Source: Cepaea nemoralis
Lineage: Eukaryota > Mollusca > Gastropoda > Stylommatophora > Helicidae
Length of the DNA stretch: 64,000 bases
Reading direction: 5' to 3'
Assembly (NCBI GenBank): GCA_014155875.1
Contig: JACEFZ010021374.1
Location: 1-64,000, forward strand
Shown: one piece after another, positions 54,536-64,000 of the stretch
Layout: every line of letters starts with the position of its first letter
How positions within the stretch are numbered: the stretch's first letter is position 1
Notes under the pieces: generated by a model
Told to the model about the DNA's origin: nothing
Database searches by the model: none
Seen by the model: only the letters and a program-made list of their open reading frames with translations
Translations under genes and position numbers: made by a program

Positions 54536-57235
54536 ATCACACGATCATCATAATCAAGTGTCCTGTCAGCTGGCGTAGGCGTTCATGTCTCCCTTCAGAT
54601 TTGGGTCTTTGGTGTTCTGGATCAATTCTGCTTTATTTCTCTTGGTCAGCCCCTGCCTCTCTTCCTCTTGATCTTTTCCATCGTCGCGAGGTTCTCCAAT
54701 GCCTCTCATCACATGACCAAAGAAAGCTGTTTGTCTCTTTCATATTGTTGTATATAATGTTCTAGTTTCATTCGCCTCTTTCAGGCAATCGTCGTTAGTT
54801 ACTCTGACAGGAATTCGCAACATTCGTCTCAGGAACACCATCTCTGTTGCCTCCAAGTTCTTCCTAATTTGTTCATTTACATTCCAAGATTCACTGCCAT
54901 ACAGCAAAACAGGATTTATATAGCACTTCATCATTCTCTTTCTTACATTCAATGAAAGTGACTTATTGCGTAAGATATTTTTCATTTTCTTAAATGCAGC
55001 ATTTGCTTGCCCTATTCTGCTCTTAAAATCTGCTGTGCATCTTCCATCTGATGTTATAAATGCCCCTAGGTATTTAAAAACTATCCGCTTGGTTAATAAT
55101 GTTCCCTTCTATTTCTATTTCTCATTTTGGTGTCACCTTTTTCTTTGATATCACCATTGTTACTGTTTACCTGATATTCAAGTCCTGTCTTTGCACTCTC
55201 TGTTTCTACAATGCCCACCAATTATTGTGGATCTTTTGCATTATCTGCCACCAATACTGTGTCATCTGCATAGCCTACATTGTTTACATTATAACCTCCG
55301 AATATTATTCCAGGCTTCTTTTCGATTTCTCTCATTATTACCTCGCTATAGAGGGAGAAGAAATCCGGTGATAAAACACAGCCCTGTTGTACTCGCAGCT
55401 TTATTTGTTTATAAATGCCCTCTTTATTTCCCATTTTAATGGCTACTACTTGGTTCCAGAAAATTTTCTTTATTATTCTGAGATCTTTCCCATCAATATT
55501 AACATCTTCCAACATTTTAATCAGTTAATCATGTTTTACTTTATAAAATGCCTTAGTTTAATCTATGAAGCACACATTTATGTCTTTCTGTGTCTCTGTT
55601 TATCTTCCTATTAGTGTCAATGTATATATTGCATTGTTTGTACCCTTTCCTCAACAAATCCAGACTGTTCTTTTTCACCATCCAAATTTTATTTCATTTT
55701 TTGTTCTTCACATTATAATTCTGAGTAGAAGCTTCGTGACATGGTTTATGAACTTAATCGTACGAAATCTTTTTATGCAAATGCTCCTGGTCTTTTTGGT
55801 ATAGCTATAAATACAGATTTCAGCATATCGAACGGCAGATATCCACTACTGTGAATATCATTCAACATTTCCGTTAATATATCTACTCCAAATTCTCCAA
55901 TTACTTTTAATTCTTCTATTGTGATTTCATCTGGCTCAGCTGTTTTTCCTTTCTTCATATGTTTGACAGAATCTTCCCTTTCTCCATCATATAACTCTCT
56001 TATTTACTCATTCCCCCTCTTCATTGTAGCATCCTCCTCCAATAATATTTTTCCTGTTATTGATTTTAAACACCTGTGAGCTCACTGATTTGTCTGTACA
56101 TATTTTTTGTATCTTTAAAAGAATTTAATTCAATTTTCTTGCACTGCTCGTTTAACCAACTTTCTGTTGCCTTCACGCAATTATCTCTTATTTCTTTATT
56201 TATCTTATCATATTCTAGTTTGACATTATTACTCTGTTTTCTTTTGGCCATCAACTTTAAGGTGTCTTTAGTCATCCATTTTTTCTTAGATTTTAGGCGT
56301 GTGGCCGGTAATATTTTTTTTGCTCTTTTGATGAATGGAGTCCCTTAACATTTCTCATTGTTTGTTTATACTCTGTATTTTAGCTATTTCATTGTACCTA
56401 GTTTTCACAGTCACTCTGTATTGTTCTTGAATTTCTTTATCTACCTTCAAAACCTCTTTATTAAGTCTCATGTTCTTAACCTCTTTTTTCACTCTCTTCA
56501 GTCTTACTTTTATTAGTCCATATAGTGGTACATGATCACTATTACAGACATCATCCGGCATTGTCTTTACATTAATTAAAGCCTTTCTAAATCTGCTATT
56601 AATAAGTATGTAGTTAATTTGGTTGAGCATTTTCTTATCAGGGTTTATCCATATGTATAGTCGTCTTTTATGGTGTTTACACCAGGTGTTTCCAATTATC
56701 ATATCATTGATATTTGCCCATTCTATTAGTTGTTCTCCACTTTCATTTTTTGTACCTAAACCATAATTCCCCACTACATCCTCCATTTTTATTTCTTTTC
56801 CTACTTTCGCATTAAAATCACCTAGTATTATTTTTATTTCTTGTGATATTTTTTGAGACATCGCCATATCTACTTCAACGTAAAAATTGTGTATTTCTTC
56901 ATCACTACTGCTTGTTGTTGGTGCTTATACTTGTACAATATTTATTGATTTGCTTTTCATTTTGACCATAATAACTCTATCTGAAATACACCAGTAACCA
57001 TTAATTGAATTGGCTGTATGTTTATCAAATATTAGTCTTACTCTTTTTTCGTGTACATTCCCTCCGGAATAAATTATTGTGTGTTTGTCGGTTATAATTT
57101 TGTCCGAATCCTTCCATGTCATCTCATTTATGCCTAGGATATTCAATTTCATGCTTTCCATTTCACGTATAACATTGTGCAACTTTCCAAGCTCATTTAA
57201 CGTTCTAACATTCCATGTCCCTATTATAAATTAAT
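54536..57235 (-). pseudogene. RTE-2 non-LTR retrotransposon, near full length, decayed
   Basis: This is the most complete element in the window and gives the domain order of RTE-2. Reading the minus strand from about 57230: GTWNVRTLNELGKLHNVIRE begins an apurinic-type endonuclease, followed by ILGINEMTWKDSD (catalytic Glu), ILGDFNAKVGKE (GDFN, about 56822), RRLYIWINPDKK and VCNSDHVPL (SDH). The linker contains AEPDEITIEELKVIGEFGVD. Reverse transcriptase text includes DGKDLRIIKKIFWNQ, RVQQGCVLSPDFFSLYSE and GYADDTVLVADN (YADD intact, about 55270). The C-terminus reads LLYGSESWNVNEQIRKN and FLRRMLRIPVRVTNDDC. About ten stops or frame changes separate these, and no piece is a usable gene. The 3' end has an ATC-type tail (about 54533-54562). 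Confidence 0.92.
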
Positions 57236-57439
57236 TTGTTTTAGTTAGGATTTTGTCTTCAGTATCTGTAGACGGTTTGGTGTCTGTGGCACATGACTGT
57301 CCTTACGGATGTCCTAAGACAGGATGAGGATGTCCTAAGACAGCCATTGACGTCGTTTACTGCCTCTGAAATGTGTTTTGTCATGAAGTCTTGCGAAGAT
57401 AATGTGATGATTGCCCCTTGCCTTCCATATCAACGTGGA
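57236..57439 (-). other. Probable 5' untranslated region of the RTE-2 element
   Basis: Contains the phrase 'gatgtcctaagacag' twice (57307-57345) and 'catatcaacgtggaggttt'. Assigned by position only. Confidence 0.4.
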
Positions 57440-57640
57440 GGTTTATTACTCTTCATTTTCTGAAATGCAGTTTTTGCTTGCCCTATTCTGTTCTTAATCG
57501 ATGTTTTGCAACTTCTATCTGATGTTATAAATGCTCCTAGTTATTTAAAATTATCCACTTCGTTAAGAATGTTCCCTGCTATTTCCATTTCACTTTTTGG
57601 TGCACCTTATTCTTTGATATCACCATTGATATCCCCCCCC
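57440..57640 (-). pseudogene. Second RTE-2 piece, homologous to 54985-55170
   Basis: The minus strand reads EMEIAGNILNEVDNFK, LGAFITSDRSCKTSIKNRIG and QAKTAFQKMKSN, the region after YADD. It repeats the part already present at 55.0-55.17 kb, so a second truncated element or an internal duplication lies head-to-tail. It ends at a C-rich run (57634-57650). Confidence 0.82.
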
Positions 57641-57741
57641 CCACCCACCCCCTTTAAAAAATTATTCAATGAGAGCGTTGTTGTGGTTCAGCAGAACATT
57701 CAACACTCGAAGAAAGATTCTCCCAACATTGATCATTGGCA

Positions 57742-58011
57742 CATTGCCGTCTTGACAGACGATAGTTTGTTACATTGTGCTACACAAAAGGCATAATAAC
57801 TACAACCCATGGTGGGGGACTAGGGATTGAGTTATACCTCTCCATAGCACAGAGCCTGGGTTGAAGTTCAGAGAACGTGTAGTGCTCATGTAGCATGATC
57901 TAGTTTACTCCAGAGGAAAGGTAATATCAATACGTATGGAACAAGCCAAGCAAAGTCAGGTTCGCCTGTAGGCGCTTCCACCCTAGACCAGTTGCAGACC
58001 AAGGCTTAGGG
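57742..58011 (-). repeat. Dispersed repeat DR1, copy 3
   Basis: Antisense match to 31497-31813: 'gccgtcttgacagacgatag', 'acaaagcctgggtt'-like text at 57848 and 'gaccaaggcttaggg' at the end. Confidence 0.75.
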
Positions 58012-58155
58012 ACATTTAGATTCCATTTCATTTCCTTGCACTAGGATATGGCTTGTACCCTCCCAATCGCTCTCCACCGCCCGAAGCTCTTGGTACAATT
58101 TGGGGTGTCGGGTTTGGTGAGCGTCGCCCAGCAGACCATCTTAATATTAGAAAGG

Positions 58156-58480
58156 ACAAGGGTAAGTCAATAATTAAGTCACAAATAGCTGTAGAAAAAT
58201 AACTAATATGTATAACAAATTGAAACCAGTTTATTTTATTAACTGTCACTTTATTTCTCACCATAATTTCCAACAACATTGATGCACTTATCCCATTGTT
58301 TTATCAGTCATCCCAAACTGGCTGCACAGAAATACGTGCTCTGTTTTCTGAACCACGTTTTCACTTCACATTCAACTTCGGCGTCATTCGCGAAATGTTT
58401 CCCGCCAAGGTGGGTTGTCAGTGTTTATGCTGACAAATATTTGTCCCGTAAAGCGGTGCATAGCTGGGTAGAAAAAGTTA
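58156..58480 (-). pseudogene. Mariner-type DNA transposon remnant with transposase C-terminus
   Basis: Minus-strand codons at 58251-58412 read HLGGKHFANDAEVECEVKTW, then after one internal stop LIKQWDKCINVVGNYGEK and a stop. This matches the C-terminal end of mariner transposases (HLGGKRF ... KWDKCI ... GDYVEK). The left terminal repeat is 'caagggtaagtcaataatta' plus 'agtcacaaat' near 58157-58186. The DDD catalytic region is missing. Confidence 0.85.
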
Positions 58481-58712
58481 CGAGGGCGAATCAATAAGTA
58501 AGTCACACAGTTCTGTGGGGTGACATGTAAATGAAAACAAAGCACGCAGTTCTATGCTGCCGATTTGGGAGGCCTGATAAAACGATGTTGGTGGAAATTA
58601 TGTTGAGAAATAAAGGGACAATGCATGTATAACAATAAACTGGTTTCAAGTTGTTATCGTGTGTAGTTATTTTTCTACAGCCATTTGTGACTTACTTATT
58701 AACTCACCCTCG
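58481..58712 (+). mobile_element. Internally deleted mariner (MITE-like) at a TA site
   Basis: The ends are inverted repeats: 'cgagggcgaatcaataagta' at 58481 and its near complement ending 'aactcaccctcg' at 58712, with three transitions in the first 26 bp. TA flanks both sides (58479-58480, 58713-58714). Inside, a short mariner C-terminus-like piece 'tggtggaaattatgttgaga' plus 'aataaa' remains, so most of the transposase was deleted. It interrupts or abuts the neighbouring mariner remnant. Confidence 0.85.
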
Positions 58713-58884
58713 TATCTTCTTCCATTAAAGACCTGACTAAATACCTTGTATAGGTTTCGATCAAAATATTTGCTTACTATCTCATTATCTCAGATGGTTT
58801 AACCCATACTGGCAACAGCTTAGATGAATAAAGCACAGCTCAGACACTCAATAATTTGTGAACTGTAGAACATGACAATCAGTA

Positions 58885-59090
58885 CTCAGGATGGTCGGAC
58901 GGATTAGAGCGCTCGGTCTTAAACTTACAGTACGCTGATGACGAGGTTACGGGTTCAACTCCTACACAGGTCAGTTGGACTAAAATGTTGGCTTCTTGTC
59001 CTTGACTTTGGGACGTAAATTACAAGTACCTCAGAAGTCGGAGTGGGTTTGCTTGATGACGATGAACACTGGTAATTTAACCCCCCCCCC
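58885..59090 (+). mobile_element. SINE-2, near full length
   Basis: Head 'ggacggattagagcgctcgg' (box A region), 'gaggttacgggttcaactcc' (box B); body 'cagttggactaaaatgttgg', 'aaattacaagtacctcagaa'; end 'aacactggtaattt', followed by C10 and A-rich runs. Confidence 0.85.
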
Positions 59091-59145
59091 AAAAAAAAAA
59101 AAAAAAAAAAAACCAAAAAAGACCAAAAAAAAAAAAAAAAAAAAC
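59081..59145. repeat. Poly(C)-poly(A) homopolymer runs
   Basis: C10 followed by A21 and A20 blocks at the 3' end of SINE-2; probably an expanded A-tail. Confidence 0.9.
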
Positions 59146-59289
59146 TGTCATTTACAGCCAATATAGTACCTTGCGGTGTATGGCAGAGGGATCTTTGAGC
59201 CTGGGGAATTAAGGCAGCATGGCTATTGTAGTCGCCGCGAACTATGCAGGTTAGATTTTAGTAATAAAAGCTAATATAGGCATAAAAAT

Positions 59290-59365
59290 CAGTCCAGTTC
59301 TCTCCACAATGGTAAGACGTTTACGAACTGCGTTTGCGTTCAAAGCGAGCCAGCGGAAAAAAAAA
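59290..59365 (+). mobile_element. DR3 retroelement-like 3' end, copy 4
   Basis: 'cagtccagttctctccacaa', 'gcgtttgcgttcaaagcgag' and an A9 run. Confidence 0.55.
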
Positions 59366-59439
59366 GAGAATTGCATTGTGCTGCCAAGAGTATAGACTGA
59401 TATAAACAAGAACAACAATGAGTCTAGTTGCCGTTAATT

Positions 59440-61545
59440 TAACTCTTTATCTATTAGCGCATGGGCAATAAAGAGCCTGAAGAATGGTAAATCACCAGGA
59501 TGTGATGAGATACCAGCTGAGCTAATTAAAGTGGGAGGAGAAGAAGCATACAAATCCATCACGAATTATGTAAAAAAAAACAACAACATGGAAATACGAT
59601 ATTCGGCCAAAAGATTGGAAGAGAACTATCATCATTACAATACCAAACAATGGCAACCTGAACTTATACACCAACTATAGAACGGTTGCCCTGATCAGTC
59701 ATGCTAGTAAAATTCTACTAACAATCATAATGGGAAGACTTCGTAAAAAAATGGAAGAAGAGATTAACGTGGTTCAAGCTTGATTTAGACAAGGAAGAAG
59801 AACAAGAGATCACATTCTCAACATGCATTTAATAATAGAGAAGTACATAAAATTTAATGTAAACCTATTCTCCGGTTTAATGGATTATTCAAAGGCATTT
59901 GACAGTGCACAAGATCAGAAACTTTGGGAAATTGTGAGGAATATGGGCTTTCATACTTTCGTACTCATAAAATTGCTCTATCTAGGCCAACATGCAGCGG
60001 TTAGAATAAATGCGAGACATCAGACTGGTTTGACATCAAGCAAGGAGTCCTTCAGGGCTGTGTGCTGTCATCCTATTTGTTTAACCTGTACGCCGAAAAT
60101 ATAATGAGGAATATCAGAGATGATATATACAAGGAACAACATGACGCCCTAAATTTCGGTGGTCATGACATACCAGAGATTCGATATGCTGATAATACAG
60201 TATGACTATCTACATCACAGAATGGTATAGAAAACCTAATAACATCAACCCAAAGGAATAGTGAAAATCATAACTTATATCTTTACATAGCAAAGACAAA
60301 AATAATGCATGCAGATGAAACTACTATGGAGAAAGATATATATTCTTATATGTTAATGAGGAAAGATTGGAGATGGTGGACAATTTCGAATATCTTGGTG
60401 ACACAGTGAAAGAAATTAACAGACGTATATCTATTGCTCTTCAAAGACTAAACCAACTGAATAAATTATAAAGTGGGACAGATATAACGACAAATAATAG
60501 ATTTTTTAAGAGCATGCATCTTTCCCATTATAACATGCTTCTGTAAGACCTGAACACCTACTAAACACGCTGCACGGCGCATAAATGCCTTTGAATATAA
60601 ATGTTACAGGCAGGTTCTAATAATATCTTGGATAAAGAAAAGAGCAAATGCATCCATACTTCAGTATTTACCAATTTACATGCAGATGCGAGGCCATCTA
60701 CATAGGCAAAACTGAGCGACAGTTACATTGCAGGGTTTCGGAACACATTCCTTCCGAATCGGGTGGACAAGATACTACACACAGAAGATGGTAGCCTAGG
60801 CAGGCCGACACACCGGAACAGTCCGGCTTCATCGGTCGGGAGACATGTGCTCGAGAGTGGTCACGTGGTTGAAAGAGACAGTGCCTTCCGTGTGTTGTTC
60901 AACACACAAAGTAATCGATTGTTAAAGTTTGCTGAAGCTATAATAATCAACCTTCGTAAGCCGTCCTTGTGCAAGCAGAAAGACATGTTAGTCAGTTTAA
61001 AATTACCGTGGTAGACAATCGACATTACTGTGCGAACATGTGTATATTTCAGTTTGAAGGATTTATCTAATTAATTCACGTAAGTTGTGTGATTTCTGCA
61101 GTATGTTCCTGACGAGATGCAGCGAAATATGCCAGGCAATAAATTGTGCAATCTATTGTTTGTGTCTTCGTTATTCAAATTCATCACGGGAAAACATTGT
61201 TTTGAATACTTCAGTAGCTTAATATTGAAGAAGGTTGGCTATTAAAGGCGATAAAAAAAAAAAAAAAGAAACTGAAATATTTTGGTCACTTGAAACGTTA
61301 AGAAAGTTTGGAGAGAACAGTAATGGAGAAGAGTATGCCTGGGAAGAGAGGAAGAGAGAAAGGCCACAGAGACGATGGGTGCAAGATGTGGCGGATGACC
61401 TCCAAATTGGTGTATTGGACGTGGAGCATCTTGCTTTTTATCGAGGCATTTTCCGGATGGTTATTAAGGGAGCGAGGTTCTGCAAAGAACATGCTGCTGA
61501 ATGAATGGATTAATGAATGAATGAATAAATGAATGAATGTCGTAA
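59440..61545 (+). pseudogene. RTE-1 retrotransposon, 5'-truncated, interrupted by a Penelope-like insertion
   Basis: Reading +: SLKNGKSPGCDEIPAELIKV opens the reverse transcriptase, then NYRTVALISHASKILL and FRQGRRTRDHILNMHL, FSGLMDYSKAFDS (motif A Asp retained), IRYADNTV (YADD changed to YADN, about 60185) and LKACIFPI-like text. At 60666 the frame ANASILQ is cut by an inserted element and resumes at 61217 as LNIEEGWLLK. The C-terminus continues through FGENSNGEE, RWVQDVADDLQ to the (AATG)n tail at about 61502-61540. Several stops and frame changes make it inactive. Confidence 0.9.
60667..61205 (+). mobile_element. 5'-truncated Penelope-like element with GIY-YIG endonuclease remnant
   Basis: The insert begins in CEAIYIGKTERQLHCRVSEH, the start of a GIY-YIG nuclease (YIG, then the conserved Arg, then EH). 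After a 1-bp frame change near 60755 it continues SPASSVGRHVLESGHVV, FRVLFNTQSNRLLKFAEAI (conserved Glu) and KPSLCKQKDMLVSLKLPW, ending at 61014. About 190 bp of 3' sequence follows. The 11-bp ATACTTCAGTA at 60656-60666 and 61206-61216 is a perfect target-site duplication. Reverse transcriptase sequence is absent, so only the 3' end inserted. Assignment to Penelope-like elements rests on the GIY-YIG pattern and the insert ends. Confidence 0.82.
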
Positions 61546-61611
61546 TGAGCTGTTTATTAAAGTAATACACGCCTGGGATTAGAGAATTTAACGTACTCAA
61601 AGAAGAAGTAG

Positions 61612-61757
61612 TAGACAAGGGGGAGGGGGCGGAAGAAGAAAAAAAAAGATGAGAAGAAGGACGAGGACGAAGAGAAGAAGAAGAAGAAGAAGAAGAAGAA
61701 GAAGAAGAAGAAGAAGAAGAAGAAGAAGAAGAAGAAGAAGAAGAAGAAGGAAGAAGT

Positions 61758-61789
<32 letters not shown>

Positions 61790-61995
61790 TGATGATGATG
61801 ATGATAATAATAAGAAGAAGGAGGAGGGGGACGACGGTGGTGGCGGCGGCCGTGGCAGCAGCGGCGGCGGTGCGGTGGAGGAGCAGAAGAAGAAGAAGAA
61901 GAAGAAGAAGAAGAAGAAGAAGAAGAAGAAGAAGAAGAAGAAGAAGAAGAAGAAGAAGAAGAAGAAGAAGAAGAAGAAGAAGAAGAAGAAGAAGA
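61612..61995. repeat. (GAA)n / (GAT)n purine-rich tract
   Basis: Two GAA blocks (about 61672-61755 and 61885-61995) flank GAT and GGC-rich interruptions (61757-61880). Poly-Lys, -Arg, -Phe, -Leu and -Ser frames are shadows. Confidence 0.97.
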
Positions 61996-62695
61996 CAAAC
62001 TCCCGAACAAATTTTGGACAATATGAAGTGAGAAAATGCATATCAAAAACAACAATATTAAAGCTAAATATAAAAACAATGTCTTTACTTACTCAACTAA
62101 TCAACCTATAACAACAGACAGCAGACACAACTGTTCGATAACAGCCAAGATACATCGGCCGAAGGGAGATCACTGCCGGGATACAGGATAAGCTGGCGGG
62201 ACGCGATCAATAAAAGAAGCTTCAACCTTTATTTTCCACTTATCCAACTTCTCAAACAAGTGTTGGCTACAAAGCAATCATATATACAACACCGTAAACT
62301 TATTCAAGAACCCAACGCTTCTAATGTTCCAATCTTGAAGCCATAAAAATGTCCCAAACCTAGGAGGATACTTATGGTGCACACGAAGACAGAATTAATT
62401 ATTACTTATTTATATTAGGTTTGCTTTCTATATTTTAGCAGTCAATATCCGTATCCCCAGCAGAGCCTCACTAAAGTGTATGAACTGACCAATTACAGAG
62501 CCAGCAATTATCTACAATATTATCTACAAATATCTACAAGGAACTAGAAGTGTTTATCGCCCCAATCCAGCCGTATCATCGGAATGCCTATTGTATTGTG
62601 TCAGCTGGGAATTATAGATGTCTATTTTGCGCAAGCGGGGATTTTATTTTGTTAGGGTTTTTTTTTTTCTAATTTAATTGACCGGGCTGTCTGTC
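61996..62695. other. Unclassified sequence
   Basis: AT-rich with no domain; a 'tctacaatattatctacaaa' local repeat at about 62512-62538. Confidence 0.35.
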
Positions 62696-62699
62696 AACC

Positions 62700-62990
62700 C
62701 AGAATAACATGTAATGAGGGGCGGGAGGGGCGGGAGGGATGGTTTTAAAGGCTGGAGGATGGACTTCATTGCACCGGGTTTTATCCCACATGGTTCAGTC
62801 TCTTTCCGCAGGGCGACCTGCCGAAAGTGTCTCACAAAGCACGAACTCCGAAGCTCCAGTAATGACCCTCAAAATTCTCCGAGAAATTGCGCTCGTGAAC
62901 CATACTACGTGGTATAGAATCGAATCCAAAACCTTCGGAACGCGAGTCAGGCGGCGTAACCACCCCGCCACTGAGACTAACATGTCAAGC
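62700..62990 (-). mobile_element. SINE-3, second copy
   Basis: The complement carries 'cggggtggttacgccgcc' (box A region) and 'ttggattcgattc' (box B). The body matches the 7000-7262 copy through 'cttcattgcaccg', 'acaaagcacgaactccg' and 'gaccatcc/gaccctc' positions. Confidence 0.75.
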
Positions 62991-63004
62991 AGGTGCATGA
63001 CCCT

Positions 63005-63205
63005 TATTGCTACATAAATAAATACACGTAGTATTGTTTGGCTCTCACAGAAGGAGAAGAAAGAAGTAGAGACTAGAGGGCTCACTAGACAACAAACAAT
63101 TTGAAAGCTATAGCTACCGACCAGGATTCGAACCTGTCACCTCCAAATGGCGGCAGCGCCTCGCTGCAGGAACAAGCGTACTTCGACGCATGACCAACTA
63201 GACAC
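63005..63205 (-). mobile_element. SINE-4, antisense full copy
   Basis: The complement has head 'gcgtcgaagtacgcttg', 'gcagcgaggcgctgccgcca' and box B 'gacaggttcgaatcctggt'; the body contains 'ctctagtctctacttctttc' and 'ctccttctgtgagagccaaa'. Confidence 0.82.
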
Positions 63206-63484
63206 TCCAAAAGAGTGTCTTCATTAGTCATGTCTATCATAGACATGAACCTACAACTATAGAATATGGACAGAATTCGTATCAAACCATTGAGAAAGCA
63301 CCATAGGTCTCATGATTTATATTAAACCAGCATAGGTCAAATAACAAACACACAAACACATCGGACCGCACATGCTGTGTCCAGTATATTAACAAACATT
63401 TAAAGAAGATAATTGATTAGTCGGTTCTAATACTGTACACGTATTACACACAAGAAATCAGTTTGAGAACCAGTTGAGGCCAAT
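63206..63484. other. Unclassified spacer between SINE-4 copies
   Basis: Contains 'agtgtcttcattagtcatg' and AT-rich sequence. No feature recognised. Confidence 0.3.
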
Positions 63485-63640
63485 GAAACAGTTACATAAA
63501 TAGACACACGTAGTTTTGTTTGGCACTCACAGAAGGAGAAGAAATAAGTAGAGACTAGAGGACGCACTGGACAACATAAACTTTTACATCTATAGTTACC
63601 GACCGGGATTCGAACCTGTCACATCCAGATTGATTTCCTG
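63485..63640 (-). mobile_element. SINE-4, antisense copy lacking the 5' head
   Basis: Body 'actcacagaaggagaagaaa', 'agtagagactagaggacgca' and box B antisense 'gggattcgaacctgtcac', then the head stops near 63632. Box A is absent. Confidence 0.8.
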
Positions 63641-63659
63641 ATGATCCTTATTGACACGT

Positions 63660-64000
63660 CGTGAGGCATTCTGGACATATGGTGCCGGCCTCATACCTGA
63701 GAGACCAGTTCTTGACATATGGTGCCAGCCTCATACCTGAGAGACCAGTTCTGGACATATGGTGCCGGCCTCATACCTGAGAGATCAGTTCTGGACATAT
63801 GGTGCCGGCCTCATACCTGAGAGATCAGTTCTGGACATATGGTGCCAGCCTCATACCTGAGAGACCAGTTGTGGACATATGGTGCCAGCCTCATACCTGA
63901 GAGATCAGTTGTGGACATATGGTGCCAGCCTCATACCTGAGAGATCAGTTGTGGACATATGGTGCCAGCCTCATACCTGAGAGATCAGTTGTGGACATAT
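63660..64000. repeat. 40-bp minisatellite continuing past window end
   Basis: More than eight units of 'gacatatggtgccagcctca' plus 'tacctgagagatcagttgtg', period 40 bp. Units differ at a few fixed sites (GCC[A/G]GCC, AGA[C/T]CAG, TT[C/G]TG). Confidence 0.97.

Noticed and set aside
63120..63205. Possible tRNA gene on the minus strand
   Set aside because: The same head occurs in four SINE-4 copies followed by the same body; the spacing between boxes is too long for a normal tRNA.
63660..64000. CRISPR-like array (regular 40-bp period)
   Set aside because: No spacer diversity; a plain minisatellite.

Overview
The window is eukaryotic, repeat-dominated DNA, most likely from an invertebrate and probably a lophotrochozoan such as a mollusc. 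That guess rests on the mix of RTE-type and I/jockey-type non-LTR retrotransposons, several tRNA-like SINE families, a Penelope-type GIY-YIG remnant, mariner debris and abundant tetranucleotide arrays (TATC, CCTA, GACA, ATTC). No sequence here identifies the species. I found no host protein-coding gene, no rRNA, no confident functional tRNA and no CRISPR array. Most open reading frames are low-complexity translations of satellites or decayed transposon pieces.

Layout. Positions 1-4172 and about 8776-13083 are two near-identical copies (A and B) of one segment. It holds a C/A-rich array, a (TA)n tract, an RNase H domain from an I/jockey-type retrotransposon, a (TATC)n array and about 800 bp of unclassified sequence with a CRE-like palindrome. 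Copy B has an intact 278-codon RNase H frame; copy A is frameshifted. Between and after them (4.2-8.7 kb, 13.1-15.9 kb) lie RTE fragments of two families, SINEs and a CR1/L2-like reverse transcriptase C-terminus. From 16 to 34 kb there is a succession of satellites (a degenerate array of about 20 bp with a 222-bp higher-order repeat, a 41-bp ATTGG-box array, a 680-bp pyrimidine tract, (GACA)n blocks, 17/50-bp and 21-bp arrays, (GAT)n) separated by retrotransposon and SINE debris. From 34 to 43 kb come RTE fragments, a 34-bp AT-rich satellite, an 11/14-bp CpG-bearing satellite, SINEs and another RTE 3' end. Positions 43-47 kb are the least repetitive stretch and contain a promoter-like CRE plus TATA arrangement. 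From 47 to 54 kb there are an 18-bp array, long (CAGA)n arrays tied to retroelement 3' ends, and a perfect-length 345-bp tandem duplication. Positions 54.5-57.6 kb carry the most complete RTE element (endonuclease, reverse transcriptase and C-terminal region, all decayed). The last 6 kb hold nested mariner remnants, an RTE copy interrupted by a 5'-truncated Penelope-like element with an 11-bp target-site duplication, a (GAA)n tract, SINEs and a 40-bp array running off the end.

How the parts relate. The coherent story is transposon nesting. SINEs sit in RTE copies, RTE copies sit in SINEs (twice at the same internal SINE position), a Penelope element sits in an RTE, and a deleted mariner sits in another mariner. 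Several element families end in short tandem tails, (AATG)n, (GAT)n, (TCAAC)n, (TAACTGA)n and (TAAAC)n, and many of the long microsatellites adjoin such 3' ends. I did not find an undescribed functional system. The most informative material is the insertion chronology, the recurrent insertion site and the satellite architecture. Family names SINE-1 to SINE-6, RTE-1, RTE-2 and DR1 to DR4 are local labels used only in this annotation.
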